DNA from: Microthrixaceae bacterium
GTDB lineage: Bacteria; Actinomycetota; Acidimicrobiia; Acidimicrobiales; Microtrichaceae
NCBI GenBank assembly: GCA_020637215.1
Contig: JACJWI010000005.1
Span: 62,001-126,000, forward strand
Direction of reading: 5' to 3'
Length of the DNA stretch: 64,000 bases
Below, piece after piece: positions 32,497 through 42,240 of the stretch. The translations under genes were made by a program, and so were the position numbers. Position 1 is the stretch's first letter; every line of letters starts with the position of its first letter. The notes below the pieces were generated by a model. That model had not been told where the DNA came from. It ran no database searches and was given only the letters and a program-made list of their open reading frames with translations.

Positions 32497-33756
32497 ATGA
32501 CCGACTCCTCGCCCCCGCCGCTGGTGCTCGACGACCTGGCCGCACCCCGCTTCGGGCCCGAGGCGGCGGAGGTCATGGCCCTCGGAGCGGCGCTGGCCGA
32601 CGACGTCGAGCTGGCGCCCGGTCGCCTCGTCGACGACGCGATCGCCAAGGCGGGCGGGCTGGACGACTTCGGGCCCGACGGCTGGCAGGAACCGCTCGAG
32701 GTGATCTGCCGGGCCTACCGGACCGAGGCCGGCCTGTCGCGGTTCGGCACCGTCAGCATCCACGCCCAGCTGGTGCAGCTGCTCGCCAACCGGCTGCTGA
32801 TCGCCGAGGTGATCCGCCGCCACCCGCAGGCGCTCGAGGAGGAGGTCCGGGCGCCGATCGTGATCGCCGGGCTTCCCCGCACCGGGACCACGCATCTCCA
32901 CAACCTGCTGTCGGCGGACCCGTCGCTGCGGTTCCTGCCCTACTGGGAGTCGATCGAACCCGTGCCCGCCGCCGGCGAGCCGATGTTCGGCGACGGCAAC
33001 CTGGCCCCGCGGACCGCGCGGTGCGACGCCGCGATCGACATGGCCGAGATGTGGACCCCCGAGCTGCGCCGCATGCACGAGATGTCCACGTGGCACGCCC
33101 ACGAGGAGATCCACCTGCTCGCCATCGACTGCTCGTCGATGTACTTCGACACGCTCGCCGTGGTCCCGTCGTGGCGCGAGTACTACCGGTCCCAGGACCA
33201 GACCCCGCACTACCGCTACCTGCGGACGGTGCTGCAGGTGCTGCAGTTCCTGCGCGGCGGCGACCGATGGGTGCTGAAGTCGCCCCAGCACCTCGAGCAG
33301 TTCGGCCCGCTCAGCACGGTGTTCCCCGACGCGACCGTCGTCGTCACCCACCGCGATCCCGCCGAGGTGGTGGTGAGCATGGCGACGATGATCGCCTACG
33401 TCGCCCGCGTGCACGTCGAGGCGCCGGACCCGGTGGCGATCGGGAGGCACTGGAGCGGGGTGCTCGTCGAGATGCTCGGCGCGTGCGTCTCGGATCGCGG
33501 GCTGTTGGCCGATGAGCGGAGCACCGACATCCGCTTCGAGGACTTCATGGCCGACGAGGCGGCCACGGTGTCAGCGGTGTACCGGCTCGCGGGACAGCCG
33601 CTCGACGGTCGGGCCGCCGCGGCGCACGCCGAGTACCTGGCCGGTCACCGCCGCAACCGGCACGGACGGGTGCTCCACGACGCGGCGGCGGTCGGGATCG
33701 ACCGCGACACGCTGTCGGCGGCGACCTCGGACTACCGGGACGCCTTCGGGGTCTGA
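32497..33756 (+). CDS. Sulfotransferase family protein
   Basis: A 419-residue cytoplasmic protein of the PAPS-dependent sulfotransferase superfamily. The 5'-phosphosulfate loop is APIVIAGLPRTGTTHLHNLL at about residues 126-145, and the 3'-phosphate region is ATVVVTHRDPAEVVVSMATM. KSPQHLEQFGPL lies between, as in bacterial relatives. The N-terminal 120 residues are helical. Members of this group often act on lipids, sterols or small secondary metabolites; the acceptor is unknown. It is divergent from parE and convergent with the beta-helix lipoprotein. With two sulfatases nearby it suggests sulfate-ester turnover. Confidence 0.87.
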   Translation: MTDSSPPPLVLDDLAAPRFGPEAAEVMALGAALADDVELAPGRLVDDAIAKAGGLDDFGPDGWQEPLEVICRAYRTEAGLSRFGTVSIHAQLVQLLANRLLIAEVIRRHPQALEEEVRAPIVIAGLPRTGTTHLHNLLSADPSLRFLPYWESIEPVPAAGEPMFGDGNLAPRTARCDAAIDMAEMWTPELRRMHEMSTWHAHEEIHLLAIDCSSMYFDTLAVVPSWREYYRSQDQTPHYRYLRTVLQVLQFLRGGDRWVLKSPQHLEQFGPLSTVFPDATVVVTHRDPAEVVVSMATMIAYVARVHVEAPDPVAIGRHWSGVLVEMLGACVSDRGLLADERSTDIRFEDFMADEAATVSAVYRLAGQPLDGRAAAAHAEYLAGHRRNRHGRVLHDAAAVGIDRDTLSAATSDYRDAFGV

Positions 33757-33769
33757 TCCGGAGCCGTCA

Positions 33770-33814
33770 CCGGCTGCAGCACCCGATCGTCGGAACGGTC
33801 GGTGCTGCAGCCGG
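33770..33814. terminator. Bidirectional terminator-like hairpin
   Basis: CCGGCTGCAGCACC (33770-33783) and its exact reverse complement (33801-33814) form a 14-bp stem with a 17-nt loop. It fills the gap between the convergent sulfotransferase and lipoprotein genes. Confidence 0.75.
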
Positions 33815-33833
33815 ATCGGGTTGGTTCAGCTCC

Positions 33834-35090
33834 TCAGACGGTCCCGGTGCAGTCGCCGGTGGGGGTGACGTTCCACGGGTCGGCGTCGACGCCCGCGGTG
33901 GTCTGGCTGGCGCCGGGGCTGTTCGGTCCCGCCACGTCGCCCCACCAGTTGCACTCCGCGGTCAGGTCGTTCGGGCGGGGTCCCCCGGCCTCGTTCCAGC
34001 GGACCCCGATCTTGGCGAGCGCGGGGTCGAAGCCCCAAGGTCCGCCGTCGAAGCTGTTGCCGGTGATCGTGGCCGGAACGACGGTGGATCCGCACGCTCC
34101 GGCGACGAAGTAGTACAGGCCGGTGCGGTTGTCGGTGAACGTGTTGCCGGTGAACGCGTTGGGGTCACCGGCGACGTTCGTGCCGTCGCACACCTGCAGG
34201 AACACCGCCGAGCTGAACCCGGTGAAGGTGTTGTCGGCGATGGTGTTGCCGCCCTCGGTGATCACCATCGCGGCCGGGTAGCTGTCGTCGGTCCAGCCGG
34301 TGGCGTCGAACTCGTTGCCCGACACGGTGACGGTCCCGGGCATCGGCCCGCCGGGGTACTCCGAGATCCAGATCGCCCGGTTGGTCACGTGGGTGAACGA
34401 GTTGCCCGTGATCGTGGCCGAGTCCACCGGGTGCGCGGCGCTGTCCTGGTCGACGTCCATCGGGCTGCGGAAGTCGGTGAACGAGTTGTTCTTCACCTCG
34501 TAGGTGCCCGAGCGGATCATCAGAGCTGCGTCGGTCATGGTCGTGCACGTGTAGTCGCAGTCCGGCACCCACGGTCCGCCGTCGAAGCGGTTGTTGATCA
34601 CCTTCACGTCGTTCCCGCCGAACAGCGCGACCAGGTGGTGGGTGGCCGGCGCGATCAACGCCGCGTCGCCCTGGGGGTCGATGGTGAAGCCGTCGACGGT
34701 GACGTCGTTCGCTCCGTCGGGGGTCGGGTGCGGCTCACCGGGGGTGCGGAAGCCCTTGACGATGCTCTCCGGGCCGCGGGCGACCGGTTGGGCGCCGTCG
34801 CTCTTGCCGGCGTTGGCGCCCTCGAACACCAGCGGCTTGGTCACGATGACCAGTTCGGGGTACGTGCCCGCCGCGACGTGGATCGTGTCGCCGGCCACCG
34901 CCTGGGTCTGCGCGTAGGTGATGGTGGCGCACGGTGACGCGCTGGCCGAGCAGTTGCCGGTGTCGACCCCGGTCGGGGCGACGTAGCGGCCGTCGTCCGC
35001 CGGTGGAGGTGTTCCCGGATCGCCCGAACACGCGCTGAGGCCGATCGTCGCGACCACGGCCGCGCCGATCAGGAGTGATCTGATCTTCAT
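33834..35090 (-). CDS. Right-handed beta-helix lipoprotein
   Basis: A 418-residue secreted lipoprotein. MKIRSLLIGAAVVATIGLSA followed by Cys21 is a lipoprotein signal peptide, and a short Pro/Asp-rich linker follows. The mature part begins with the DUF1565-like pattern YAQTQAVAGDTIHVAAGTYP and continues with repeated short strands containing N, G and T (for example NNRFDGG, GNSFTHVTNRAIWISE, GNTFTDNRTGLYYFV) typical of pectate-lyase-like parallel beta-helices. Four cysteines in the helix could form disulfides. The ATG at 35090 follows GAGGGGG. It may bind or cleave a polysaccharide, but catalytic residues are not recognisable. Confidence 0.87.
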   Translation of the reverse strand: MKIRSLLIGAAVVATIGLSACSGDPGTPPPADDGRYVAPTGVDTGNCSASASPCATITYAQTQAVAGDTIHVAAGTYPELVIVTKPLVFEGANAGKSDGAQPVARGPESIVKGFRTPGEPHPTPDGANDVTVDGFTIDPQGDAALIAPATHHLVALFGGNDVKVINNRFDGGPWVPDCDYTCTTMTDAALMIRSGTYEVKNNSFTDFRSPMDVDQDSAAHPVDSATITGNSFTHVTNRAIWISEYPGGPMPGTVTVSGNEFDATGWTDDSYPAAMVITEGGNTIADNTFTGFSSAVFLQVCDGTNVAGDPNAFTGNTFTDNRTGLYYFVAGACGSTVVPATITGNSFDGGPWGFDPALAKIGVRWNEAGGPRPNDLTAECNWWGDVAGPNSPGASQTTAGVDADPWNVTPTGDCTGTV

Positions 35091-35191
35091 GGTTCCCCCT
35101 CTGCCGTCGGCCCCACGCCGACTCGGGGGAATTGTTACCAGACCCAGGGGCCGGGGTGCCGGGAAGCTGACCCGTGGGACCCGGGACCGGG

Positions 35192-35659
35192 TCAGCCCCC
35201 ACCCATCGCGGCGGCAGCCCGTCGGGCCATCTCCGCCGAGTCGACGTCCTCGATGTGGGTGGCGATGCTCCAGCGGTGACCCCACGGATCGACGATCGCC
35301 GACATGCGGTCCCCGTAGAACTGGTCCTCGGGCTCGCGCACCGCGGTCGCGCCCGCCGCGATCGCCCGGGCGAAGACCTCGTCGACGTCGTCCACGTAGA
35401 TGCTCAGCATCACCGGCGAGCCGCCGACGGTCGTCGGGCCGAGGTTGCCGGCCTCGGGGTACTCGTCGGAGATCATCAGCAGCGAGCCGCCGAGCTCGAG
35501 CTCGGCGTGTCCGACGCGACCGTCGGGCATGGTCATCACGTCGCCCCGCGGGGCGAAGCCGAGCACGTCGCAGTAGAAGCGCATGGCCTCGGTCGCGCCG
35601 TCGACGGCCAGGTACGGCGACAGACGCGGGTAGTTCTCGGGAACGGGTCGAGCGGTCAT
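35192..35659 (-). CDS. VOC-family (glyoxalase/PhnB-like) protein
   Basis: A 155-residue protein of the vicinal oxygen chelate superfamily, PhnB/YdcE-like group. It contains LSPYLAVDGATEAMRFYCDV, GHAELELGGSLLMISDE, LSIYVDDVDEVFARAIAAGA and QFYGDRMSAIVDPWGHRWSI, giving the paired beta-alpha-beta-beta-beta modules. The chosen ATG at 35659 has AGGAGG 7 bp upstream. Family members are glyoxalases, dioxygenases or resistance proteins; this subgroup is mostly uncharacterised. Confidence 0.88.
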   Translation of the reverse strand: MTARPVPENYPRLSPYLAVDGATEAMRFYCDVLGFAPRGDVMTMPDGRVGHAELELGGSLLMISDEYPEAGNLGPTTVGGSPVMLSIYVDDVDEVFARAIAAGATAVREPEDQFYGDRMSAIVDPWGHRWSIATHIEDVDSAEMARRAAAAMGGG

Positions 35660-35798
35660 GGTGGCGCCTCCTGGGTGGTGGCTCCCAGTCAACACTCCGG
35701 CCGGGGTCGACGGGGGCGGGCCCGAGGGATCTGGCCGACCGGACAGGACCACCGCGACGGTGGGGCCGCGTCTCCGGGCCGCTCCGTCGGAGCGATGC

Positions 35799-36935
35799 TC
35801 ACGCCCCGCCGAGGTGGATCACCTCGGCGGTCACCGGATCGGGGGTGTTGGTCGGATGGAACCAGCGGAACCAGATCAGGCCGTGGCGGTGCCCCTGCGT
35901 GCGGACCCAGTTGCGGTGGCCGGGGTCGGACTCGCTGATCACGATCTCCCAGGACCCGTCGGGATCGTGGTCCACCTGGAACCCGTTGATGGTCACGCGA
36001 TCGTGGTCGTAGTCGAAGGTGTGCAGGAACGGGTTCCACAGGCACAGGTTCCAGAACGCGCACTGCGGTGACCGGCCCCGCAGCACCAGGGCCTGGTCGT
36101 CGTCCAACCGGTAGTTGCCCATCGCGTAGGCGGCGTCGCCGGCGGCCCACCCGAAGGTCTCCGACGGGACGGGGTACGGGTCCGCGACCGTGTTCGGCTC
36201 GGCCAGCACCACCGGCACCATCTGGGCCTGCTCGCGCAGCCATGTGAGCGCAGCGCGGTAGCGGCGGGCCTCGGACTCGTCGGTGCGACGCCAGTCGCCG
36301 GGATCGCCCACCAGGTCGATGTGCCACTCCATGCGTCGGCCGACGGTCGGCTCCGCCAGGTAGTCGCGGGTGATGGCGGCCACGGCGTCGGGTTCCAGTC
36401 GGAGCCACACCCGGGGCGGGGTGCCGGGGTCGGGTCGTGGCGGCGGGTCCGCCGACAGCCACACCTCGAACTCCTCGGCGGTGCCGTCGGGATCGACGGC
36501 GCGCACGTCGTGGTCGTTCACGGTGGCGACGATGCGCTCGGAGTAGCGACCGTCGTCGGGGCCGCCGTACACGGTGAGCGAGAAGTACGCCGCGTCGCCC
36601 CGACGCGCCCGCACCCGGTAGGTCCGGGTCGGATCGATCGGCGCGTACTGGTAGTAGGCGTCCGCGTTGTCGCCGCCCCACTTGCGGTTGGCTCCGACGA
36701 TGTCGGTGAAGCGGGGGGCGGTGACGTCGCCCCACAGGAAGACGTCGAGGCCGACCGACAGGATGGAGAACATCCAGCGGTATCCGTCGAGAACCGTCGG
36801 CAGGTCGCTCTGGGCGCGATCGCCGGACAGGAACCGCTGGTCCAGTCCGGCGAGCGCCTCGATCAGCTCGCCGACGGCCGCGGCGGTGAGCGGGGCGGGA
36901 TTGGTGGGCACCGGGTCGATCGCGTCGTCGGTCAC
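35799..36935 (-). CDS. DUF1214 domain-containing protein
   Basis: A 378-residue protein without a signal peptide. The C-terminal half has the DUF1214 pattern, including YAMGNYRLDDDQALVLRGRS, FWNLCLWNPFLHTFDYDHDR and VISESDPGHRNWVRTQGHRH. The middle part with YYQYAPIDPTRTYRVRARRG and DAAYFSLTVYGG is a beta-rich N-terminal domain common to these proteins. The biochemical role of the family is not established; it is frequent in actinobacteria that degrade lipids or steroids. The GTG at 36935 is accepted without a strong ribosome site. Confidence 0.85.
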   Translation of the reverse strand: MTDDAIDPVPTNPAPLTAAAVGELIEALAGLDQRFLSGDRAQSDLPTVLDGYRWMFSILSVGLDVFLWGDVTAPRFTDIVGANRKWGGDNADAYYQYAPIDPTRTYRVRARRGDAAYFSLTVYGGPDDGRYSERIVATVNDHDVRAVDPDGTAEEFEVWLSADPPPRPDPGTPPRVWLRLEPDAVAAITRDYLAEPTVGRRMEWHIDLVGDPGDWRRTDESEARRYRAALTWLREQAQMVPVVLAEPNTVADPYPVPSETFGWAAGDAAYAMGNYRLDDDQALVLRGRSPQCAFWNLCLWNPFLHTFDYDHDRVTINGFQVDHDPDGSWEIVISESDPGHRNWVRTQGHRHGLIWFRWFHPTNTPDPVTAEVIHLGGA

Positions 36936-36977
36936 CGCCGAAGTTGAGCAGAGGTGGGCCCCTTCGTGAGCTGCATC

Positions 36978-37018
36978 CTGGCTGCAGTTCGTGCCGGAGC
37001 CTCCTGAACCGCAGCCAG
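36978..37018 (-). terminator. Terminator-like hairpin after the ParC-like gene
   Basis: CTGGCTGC (36978-36985) pairs with GCAGCCAG (37011-37018) and, after one mismatch, GTTC pairs with GAAC, giving a 12-bp stem with a 15-nt loop. It lies 24 bp past the ParC-like stop on the leftward strand and before the DUF1214 start. Confidence 0.5.
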
Positions 37019-37041
37019 AGACGGCTGGGGCGGCGCCTGGG

Positions 37042-39492
37042 CTACCAGCGGCCGGTGCCGACCCCCAGCCAACGGCGCTTGGTCGCCTTGGACGCCAGGT
37101 CCCGCCCGGTGGCGTGCAGGGTCAGGGTCTCGGGGGTCGGGTCCGGCTTGGAGGGGGCGTCCTCGGTGCCGACGACGACGAGCACCCCGACGTCGGTGCC
37201 GACGTAGGCCCACTCCAGGCGCTTCTCGTTGCGGAACTTCGTGATGCGCAGGCCGCTGGTGTTGCGGCCCTTGGTGGGCAGCTCGGCGGCGTCGGTGACC
37301 TTGGCGGTCTGGGAGTCCGACACGGTGAGGACCACCGCACCCGGACCGGCGATGCCCGCCCCGACGACGACCGCGCCGTCGGACAGCTTCATCCCGGCGA
37401 CGCCACCGGCTCCCGGCCCCTGGACCGGGACGGAGGCGGCCTCGCAGCGCAGGACCTGTGCGTTGGAACCCACGGCCACGACATCGGTGCCGTCCGCCGC
37501 CAGGGTGGCGGCCACCACCCGGTCCTGGGGCTTGAGCTTGATGGCGGGCCGTCCGGCGGTGACGCCGAGGAGGTCGGCGGCGGTGACCCGTTTCATCACC
37601 CCCTGGGCGGTGACGAGCAGGACCGGAGGAGCGTCGCCGTCGGGGCCGGCGCCCCCGGCGACCAGCGTCAGCACCTCCTCTCCCTTGTCCAGGGGGACCA
37701 GCTCGCCGAGGGCCACGCCGCGGGAGCGGCCGGTCACCTCGGGGATGGTCGCGACCGACAGCGGGAACACCCGTCCCCGGGAGGTGACCGCGGCCAGGCG
37801 CGAGTGCGTGGTGGTCGCCACCCGTTGAGCGATGACGTCGTGGCGTCCCGGTGTGGCGGGCCGGGGGCCGCTGACGGGCTCCTGGCCGATCATGCCGGTG
37901 GTGCTGAGCGCGACGACGCACGGCTCCTCGGTCCGGTTCGCCGCCTCCTCGGCCTCGGCCTCTTCCAGGGTGACGTCGTCGAGGTCGTCGGGTGACACGA
38001 TGCGACTGCGACGCTCGGTGCCGTAGTTGCCGACCATCTCCTCGAGCTCGCTCAACACGATGGTCCGCTGGCGGCGGTCCGAGGCGAGGATCTTCTCGAA
38101 GTCGTCGATGCGGCCCCGCAGCTCGCCGGCCTCGGCCTCGAGCTCCAGCTTGGCGAGCGCGGTCAGACGTCGCAGCTGCATGTCGAGGATGTGCACCGCC
38201 TGCACCTCGGTCAACGACAGCTCCGCCATCAGCCGGTCCCGGGCCTCGGCTGCGTCCTCGGAGCTGCGGATGATCGACACGACCAGGTCGATGGCGTCGA
38301 GCGCGATGAGCAGGCCCTCGACCAGGTGCAGTCGCCGGCGGGCCTTCTCGAGTCGGAACTCGGTGCGGCGGCGCACGACGTCGAGACGGTGGTCGATGTA
38401 GTGCTGGCACAGGTCGTACAGGCCGAGCGTCCGCGGCGTGCCGTCGACGAGCACGACGTTGTTGATGCCGAAGGTGTCCTCCATGGGCGTCAACCGGTAC
38501 AGCTCGGTCAGCACGGCCCGGGCGTTGGCTCCCGGACGCAGCTCGATCTCGATGCGCAGCCCGGTGTGGCGATCGGACGTGTTCTTGACGTCGGTCACCA
38601 GGGGCAGCTTGCCGTTGCGCATCAGCTCCTGGATGCGCCCCACCACCCGTTCGGGGCCGACCAGGTAGGGGAGCTCGGTGACGACGATGCCCTGGCGGGC
38701 CCGGGTCAGGTCGACGACCTCGGCGGTCGCCCGGACCCGGACGCTGCCCCGGCCGGTCTCGTAGGCCTCGGCCAGACCGTCGTCGACGATGACGCCCCCG
38801 GACGGGAAGTCCGGCCCGGGTAGCGCGGCCATCAGCTCGGCGGTGGTCGGCTTGGGCCGCCGCTTGGTCATCACCAGCTTGATGGCCTCGAACACCTCGA
38901 CCAGGTTGTGCGGCGCCATGTTGGTCGCCATCCCCACCGCGATGCCGGAGGTGCCGTTGACCAGGAGGTTGGGGAGCCGGGCCGGGAGGTAGGTCGGCTC
39001 GGAGCGCTCGCCGTCGAAGGTCGGGCGGAACTCGACGGTCTCCTCGTCGATCTCGGCCAGCATCTCCATGGCCGCCTCGGTCAGGCGGCACTCGGTGTAG
39101 CGGTAGGCGGCCGGCGGGTCGTCCAGCGACCCGAAGTTGCCGTGCGGGTCGACCAGGGTGATGTTGCGCCCGAAGGACTGACCCATGCGCACCAGCGCGT
39201 CGTAGATCGCGCCGTCGCCGTGGGGGTGGTACTTGCCCATCGTCTCGCCGACGACGTTGGCGCACTTGCGATGGGGTCGGTCAGGACGCATCCCCATGTC
39301 GGCCATGGCGTGCAGGATGCGGCGCTGCACCGGCTTGAGCCCGTCGCGCACGTCGGGGATGGCCCGCGACGTGATGACCGACAGCGAGTACGCCATGAAC
39401 GACTCGCCCAGCTCCTTCGTGACGGGGACCTCGATGACCTCGCGGGCGTACCCACCTTCGAACAGTTCGGTCTGACGTGGCATGGGGACCAT
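37042..39492 (-). CDS. parC: DNA topoisomerase IV subunit A-like (ParC/GyrA family)
   Basis: The DNA-cleaving subunit of a type IIA topoisomerase, 816 residues. The catalytic tyrosine is about Tyr132 in [16 protein letters not shown]. The quinolone-determining loop reads [20 protein letters not shown] (about residues 88-107) with Gly94 where GyrA Ser83 stands in E. coli and Asp98 at the Asp87 position. The C-terminal beta-propeller starts near residue 530 and has only RSRGVALGE in place of the gyrase QRRGGKG box, which favours relaxation/decatenation over supercoiling. ATG 39492 is used; ATG 39483 is possible. The B subunit is 4.6 kb further left on the same strand. Confidence 0.93.
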   Translation of the reverse strand: MVPMPRQTELFEGGYAREVIEVPVTKELGESFMAYSLSVITSRAIPDVRDGLKPVQRRILHAMADMGMRPDRPHRKCANVVGETMGKYHPHGDGAIYDALVRMGQSFGRNITLVDPHGNFGSLDDPPAAYRYTECRLTEAAMEMLAEIDEETVEFRPTFDGERSEPTYLPARLPNLLVNGTSGIAVGMATNMAPHNLVEVFEAIKLVMTKRRPKPTTAELMAALPGPDFPSGGVIVDDGLAEAYETGRGSVRVRATAEVVDLTRARQGIVVTELPYLVGPERVVGRIQELMRNGKLPLVTDVKNTSDRHTGLRIEIELRPGANARAVLTELYRLTPMEDTFGINNVVLVDGTPRTLGLYDLCQHYIDHRLDVVRRRTEFRLEKARRRLHLVEGLLIALDAIDLVVSIIRSSEDAAEARDRLMAELSLTEVQAVHILDMQLRRLTALAKLELEAEAGELRGRIDDFEKILASDRRQRTIVLSELEEMVGNYGTERRSRIVSPDDLDDVTLEEAEAEEAANRTEEPCVVALSTTGMIGQEPVSGPRPATPGRHDVIAQRVATTTHSRLAAVTSRGRVFPLSVATIPEVTGRSRGVALGELVPLDKGEEVLTLVAGGAGPDGDAPPVLLVTAQGVMKRVTAADLLGVTAGRPAIKLKPQDRVVAATLAADGTDVVAVGSNAQVLRCEAASVPVQGPGAGGVAGMKLSDGAVVVGAGIAGPGAVVLTVSDSQTAKVTDAAELPTKGRNTSGLRITKFRNEKRLEWAYVGTDVGVLVVVGTEDAPSKPDPTPETLTLHATGRDLASKATKRRWLGVGTGRW

Positions 39493-39566
39493 TCAAGCCG
39501 CGGTCGGTGACGGTGACGGGCGACCACCCCGACCCGGGGTGAATCCGGTTCGGTCCCTGTGGGACC

Positions 39567-41150
39567 ATGGAGCCCATGGCTGTGACGACCGATGGTGCCC
39601 CCTCCGCTTCCGCGTCCTCGGACGGCCCCTGGCTGGGTGACGCGTGCTCCCTGGTCGACGCGTTCCGGGCCGGGGAGCGGTCGCCGGCCGAGGAGCTCCA
39701 GGCGACGCTCGACGCGATCGCGGCCAGCGACCTGAACTGCTTCTCGTTCCTCGACCCCGAGCGGGCGTTGGTCGCGGCGCGGCAGGCGGACCTGACCAAG
39801 CCGTTCGGTGGCGTGCCCGTCGGCATCAAGGAGCTCGAGCAGGTGCAGGGGTGGCCCGACACGGGCGCGTCGCTCGTGTTCAAGGACCAGGTCGCGTCCT
39901 TCACCTCCGAGACGACCCGTCGCTTCATCGAGGACGGCGGCGCCAACCCCGTCGGGTTGACCACCGCGTCGGAGTTCGGCGGACTGAACGTCAGCGTCAC
40001 CAAGCTCAACGGCGTGTGCCACAACCCGTGGCGGTACGGGCGCACCGTCGGTGGGTCCTCCGGCGGGTCCGCCTCCGCGGTCGCCGGTGGGCTGGTGTCG
40101 ATCGCCAGCGGCGGTGACGGTGGCGGCTCGATCCGGATCCCCGCCGGCTACACCGGCCTGTTCGGGATGAAGGGGACCTTCGGTCGCATGTCGCGGGGTC
40201 CGCACGCGTTCTCGCGTCCGAGCACAGTCGTCAACGGTTGTCTGGCCCGCTCCGTGCGCGACGCGGCGCGCCACTTCGACGTCTGCGCCGGCGTCGACCC
40301 CCGCGACCCGACCAGCCTCCCCAATCCGGGCGGCTGGGAGCGCAACCTCGGCTCGACCGAGCTGAAGGGACGCAAGGTCGCCATCCTGCCGTCGATCGCC
40401 GGGGTCCCCCTCGAGGCCGGCGTCGAGGACGAGATCCGCGCCCGAGCCGCGGATCTGGTCGAGATGACCGGCATGGAGGTCGTCGACATCAGCCTGGAGC
40501 TGCCGAACCTGGCCGCGCAGTGGGCGATGGGGAACCTGTCGACGCTGCTCGCCGAGCTCGGCCCGCGGTGGCCGTCGTGCGCGGCGGACCTGACCGACGA
40601 GATCGCACTGGGCGTGATCATGGCCCAGACGACCTACAACCTGAACCTCGCCGCGGTCGCCGAGGCGCAGCGCCTGGCCGCCAACGAGGCGATGGCCTCC
40701 GCGTTCGAGCAGGTCGACTACATCGTCTGCGCCACCAACCCCGGGCCCGCGTTCGCCGCGGATGCGACCACGTCGAGCCCGACGTCGACCTTCCTCGACG
40801 AGGCCAAGGCCTCCAACGCCGCCCGCCTCGCGTTCCGAGGGCTGATGGGCGGCGTCCGGGTCGCCAACGGCGTGTTCCCCCGGCTGTCCAACAAGCTGAT
40901 CGAGATGGTCGTCGAGCGGGTGCCGGACCTGGTCACCATGGGCGGGCTCACCATCATCTCCAACATCTACGGCAACCCGGCGGTGTCGATCCCGGCCGGC
41001 ACCGTCGACGGTCTGCCGGTCGGCATGCAGGTGCTGGCCCGCCACCACCGCGACGCCGAGCTGTTCGACATCGGCTACGCGTACGAGCGCGAGGTGGGTT
41101 GGTCGATGGTCGCCCCGTCGGTCGCGGCCCGGGTCGCCGCCCCGGCCTGA
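39567..41150 (+). CDS. Amidase (amidase signature family)
   Basis: A 527-residue hydrolase of the amidase-signature family. The Ser-cisSer-Lys triad is visible: Lys88 in GVPVGIKELEQ, the cis-Ser in GGSSGGSASAVAGG (about residue 165) and the nucleophile Ser188 in GGDGGGSIRIPAGY. The C-terminal GNPAVSIPAGTVDGLPVGMQ is typical. No GatB or GatC neighbours are present, so it is a stand-alone amidase and not the tRNA amidotransferase subunit. ATG 39567 or ATG 39576 could start it. It is divergent from parC and convergent with the LLM oxidoreductase. Confidence 0.92.
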   Translation: MEPMAVTTDGAPSASASSDGPWLGDACSLVDAFRAGERSPAEELQATLDAIAASDLNCFSFLDPERALVAARQADLTKPFGGVPVGIKELEQVQGWPDTGASLVFKDQVASFTSETTRRFIEDGGANPVGLTTASEFGGLNVSVTKLNGVCHNPWRYGRTVGGSSGGSASAVAGGLVSIASGGDGGGSIRIPAGYTGLFGMKGTFGRMSRGPHAFSRPSTVVNGCLARSVRDAARHFDVCAGVDPRDPTSLPNPGGWERNLGSTELKGRKVAILPSIAGVPLEAGVEDEIRARAADLVEMTGMEVVDISLELPNLAAQWAMGNLSTLLAELGPRWPSCAADLTDEIALGVIMAQTTYNLNLAAVAEAQRLAANEAMASAFEQVDYIVCATNPGPAFAADATTSSPTSTFLDEAKASNAARLAFRGLMGGVRVANGVFPRLSNKLIEMVVERVPDLVTMGGLTIISNIYGNPAVSIPAGTVDGLPVGMQVLARHHRDAELFDIGYAYEREVGWSMVAPSVAARVAAPA

Positions 41151-41180
41151 GGCCGCCCCCGCCCTGGCCGCGCTGACGAG

Positions 41181-42209
41181 TCAGACCGGGAGGATGATCT
41201 CGGCGGCCTGACGGACCTGGTCCACCGACCCGGCCGCGACCAGGATCTCGGTCACCGCGGAGTCCTTCCATGCCGCGACCCGATCGGCGATGCGCTCCGG
41301 GGTGCCGACAAGGCTGATCTCGTCGGCGAACTCGACCGGCACCTCGAAGACCGCCTCGTCGCCCCGTCCCTCCAGGAACAGGTCCTGGATGCGCTCCGCC
41401 TGCTCGCCGAGACCCATCCGGGCCGCCAGCTTGGTGTGGTAGTTCTGGCCCTTGGCGCCCATGCCGCCGATGTAGAACGCCAGCATCGCCCGGGCTCCGG
41501 CCAGGGCGTCCTCGATCGTGCCGGGCTCGTCGTCGTCGGTGACCTGGAACAGTGCCAGCGCCGCGACCTGGAACCCGTCCCGGGCGCCGGCGAGCTGGTC
41601 GGCGTACACGTCCTGGCGGAACGGCGAGTAGTACAGCGGCAACCAGCCGTCCGCGATCTCCGCGGTCTGCGTCACGTTCTTGGGGCCCTCGGCGCCCAGG
41701 TAGATCGGGATCTGCCGTCGCAGCGGGTGCACGATCGACTTGAGCGACTTGCCCAGACCGACCGACCCCTCGCCGTGGTACGGGTGCTGGTGGAACTCGC
41801 CCTGGAAGTCGAGCGGCTCCTCGCGGGCGACCACCCGTCGGATGATCTCCACGTACTCCCGGGTGCGCGCCAGCGGCTTGTTCGACGGGCGGCCGTACCA
41901 GCCCTCGACCACCTGGGGGCCCGACACGCCGAGCCCGAGGCGGAACCGACCGCCGGACATGTGGTCGATCGTGATCGCCGACATCGCCGTCGCGGTCGGC
42001 GTGCGCGCCGCCAGCTGCACGACGGAGGTGCCCAGCTGCACCCGCTCGGTCAACGCCGCCAGGTAGGCGAGAGGGCTGAAGGCGTCGGACCCCCATGCCT
42101 CGGCGGTCCACACCGAGTTGAAGCCGAGTCGCTCGGCCTCGACGGCGCGCTCCACCCAGTCCGGTGGCGGGAGCTGTCCCCAGTAGCCGAGTTGCAGTCC
42201 GAGCTCCAT
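41181..42209 (-). CDS. LLM-class F420-dependent oxidoreductase
   Basis: A 342-residue TIM-barrel oxidoreductase of the luciferase-like monooxygenase family. It starts with MELGLQLGYWGQLPPPDWVE, shows FNSVWTAEAWGSDAFSPLAY and LGTSVVQLAARTPTATAMSA near residues 28-75, and FRLGLGVSGPQVVEGWYGRP around 90. This arrangement matches F420-dependent members of mycobacteria and relatives. The substrate is unknown. It lies 31 bp downstream of the crotonase gene on the same strand and is likely part of the same catabolic transcript. Confidence 0.88.
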   Translation of the reverse strand: MELGLQLGYWGQLPPPDWVERAVEAERLGFNSVWTAEAWGSDAFSPLAYLAALTERVQLGTSVVQLAARTPTATAMSAITIDHMSGGRFRLGLGVSGPQVVEGWYGRPSNKPLARTREYVEIIRRVVAREEPLDFQGEFHQHPYHGEGSVGLGKSLKSIVHPLRRQIPIYLGAEGPKNVTQTAEIADGWLPLYYSPFRQDVYADQLAGARDGFQVAALALFQVTDDDEPGTIEDALAGARAMLAFYIGGMGAKGQNYHTKLAARMGLGEQAERIQDLFLEGRGDEAVFEVPVEFADEISLVGTPERIADRVAAWKDSAVTEILVAAGSVDQVRQAAEIILPV

Positions 42210-42240
42210 CAGTTCCCCGATCCGTGCGGTGTTGCCGTGG

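Noticed and set aside
37042..39492. Calling the gene gyrA (and 30338-32398 gyrB).
   Set aside because: The two genes are not adjacent and the gyrase QRRGGKG box is not recognisable in the C-terminal domain. The ParC/ParE call is preferred, though gyrase is not fully excluded.
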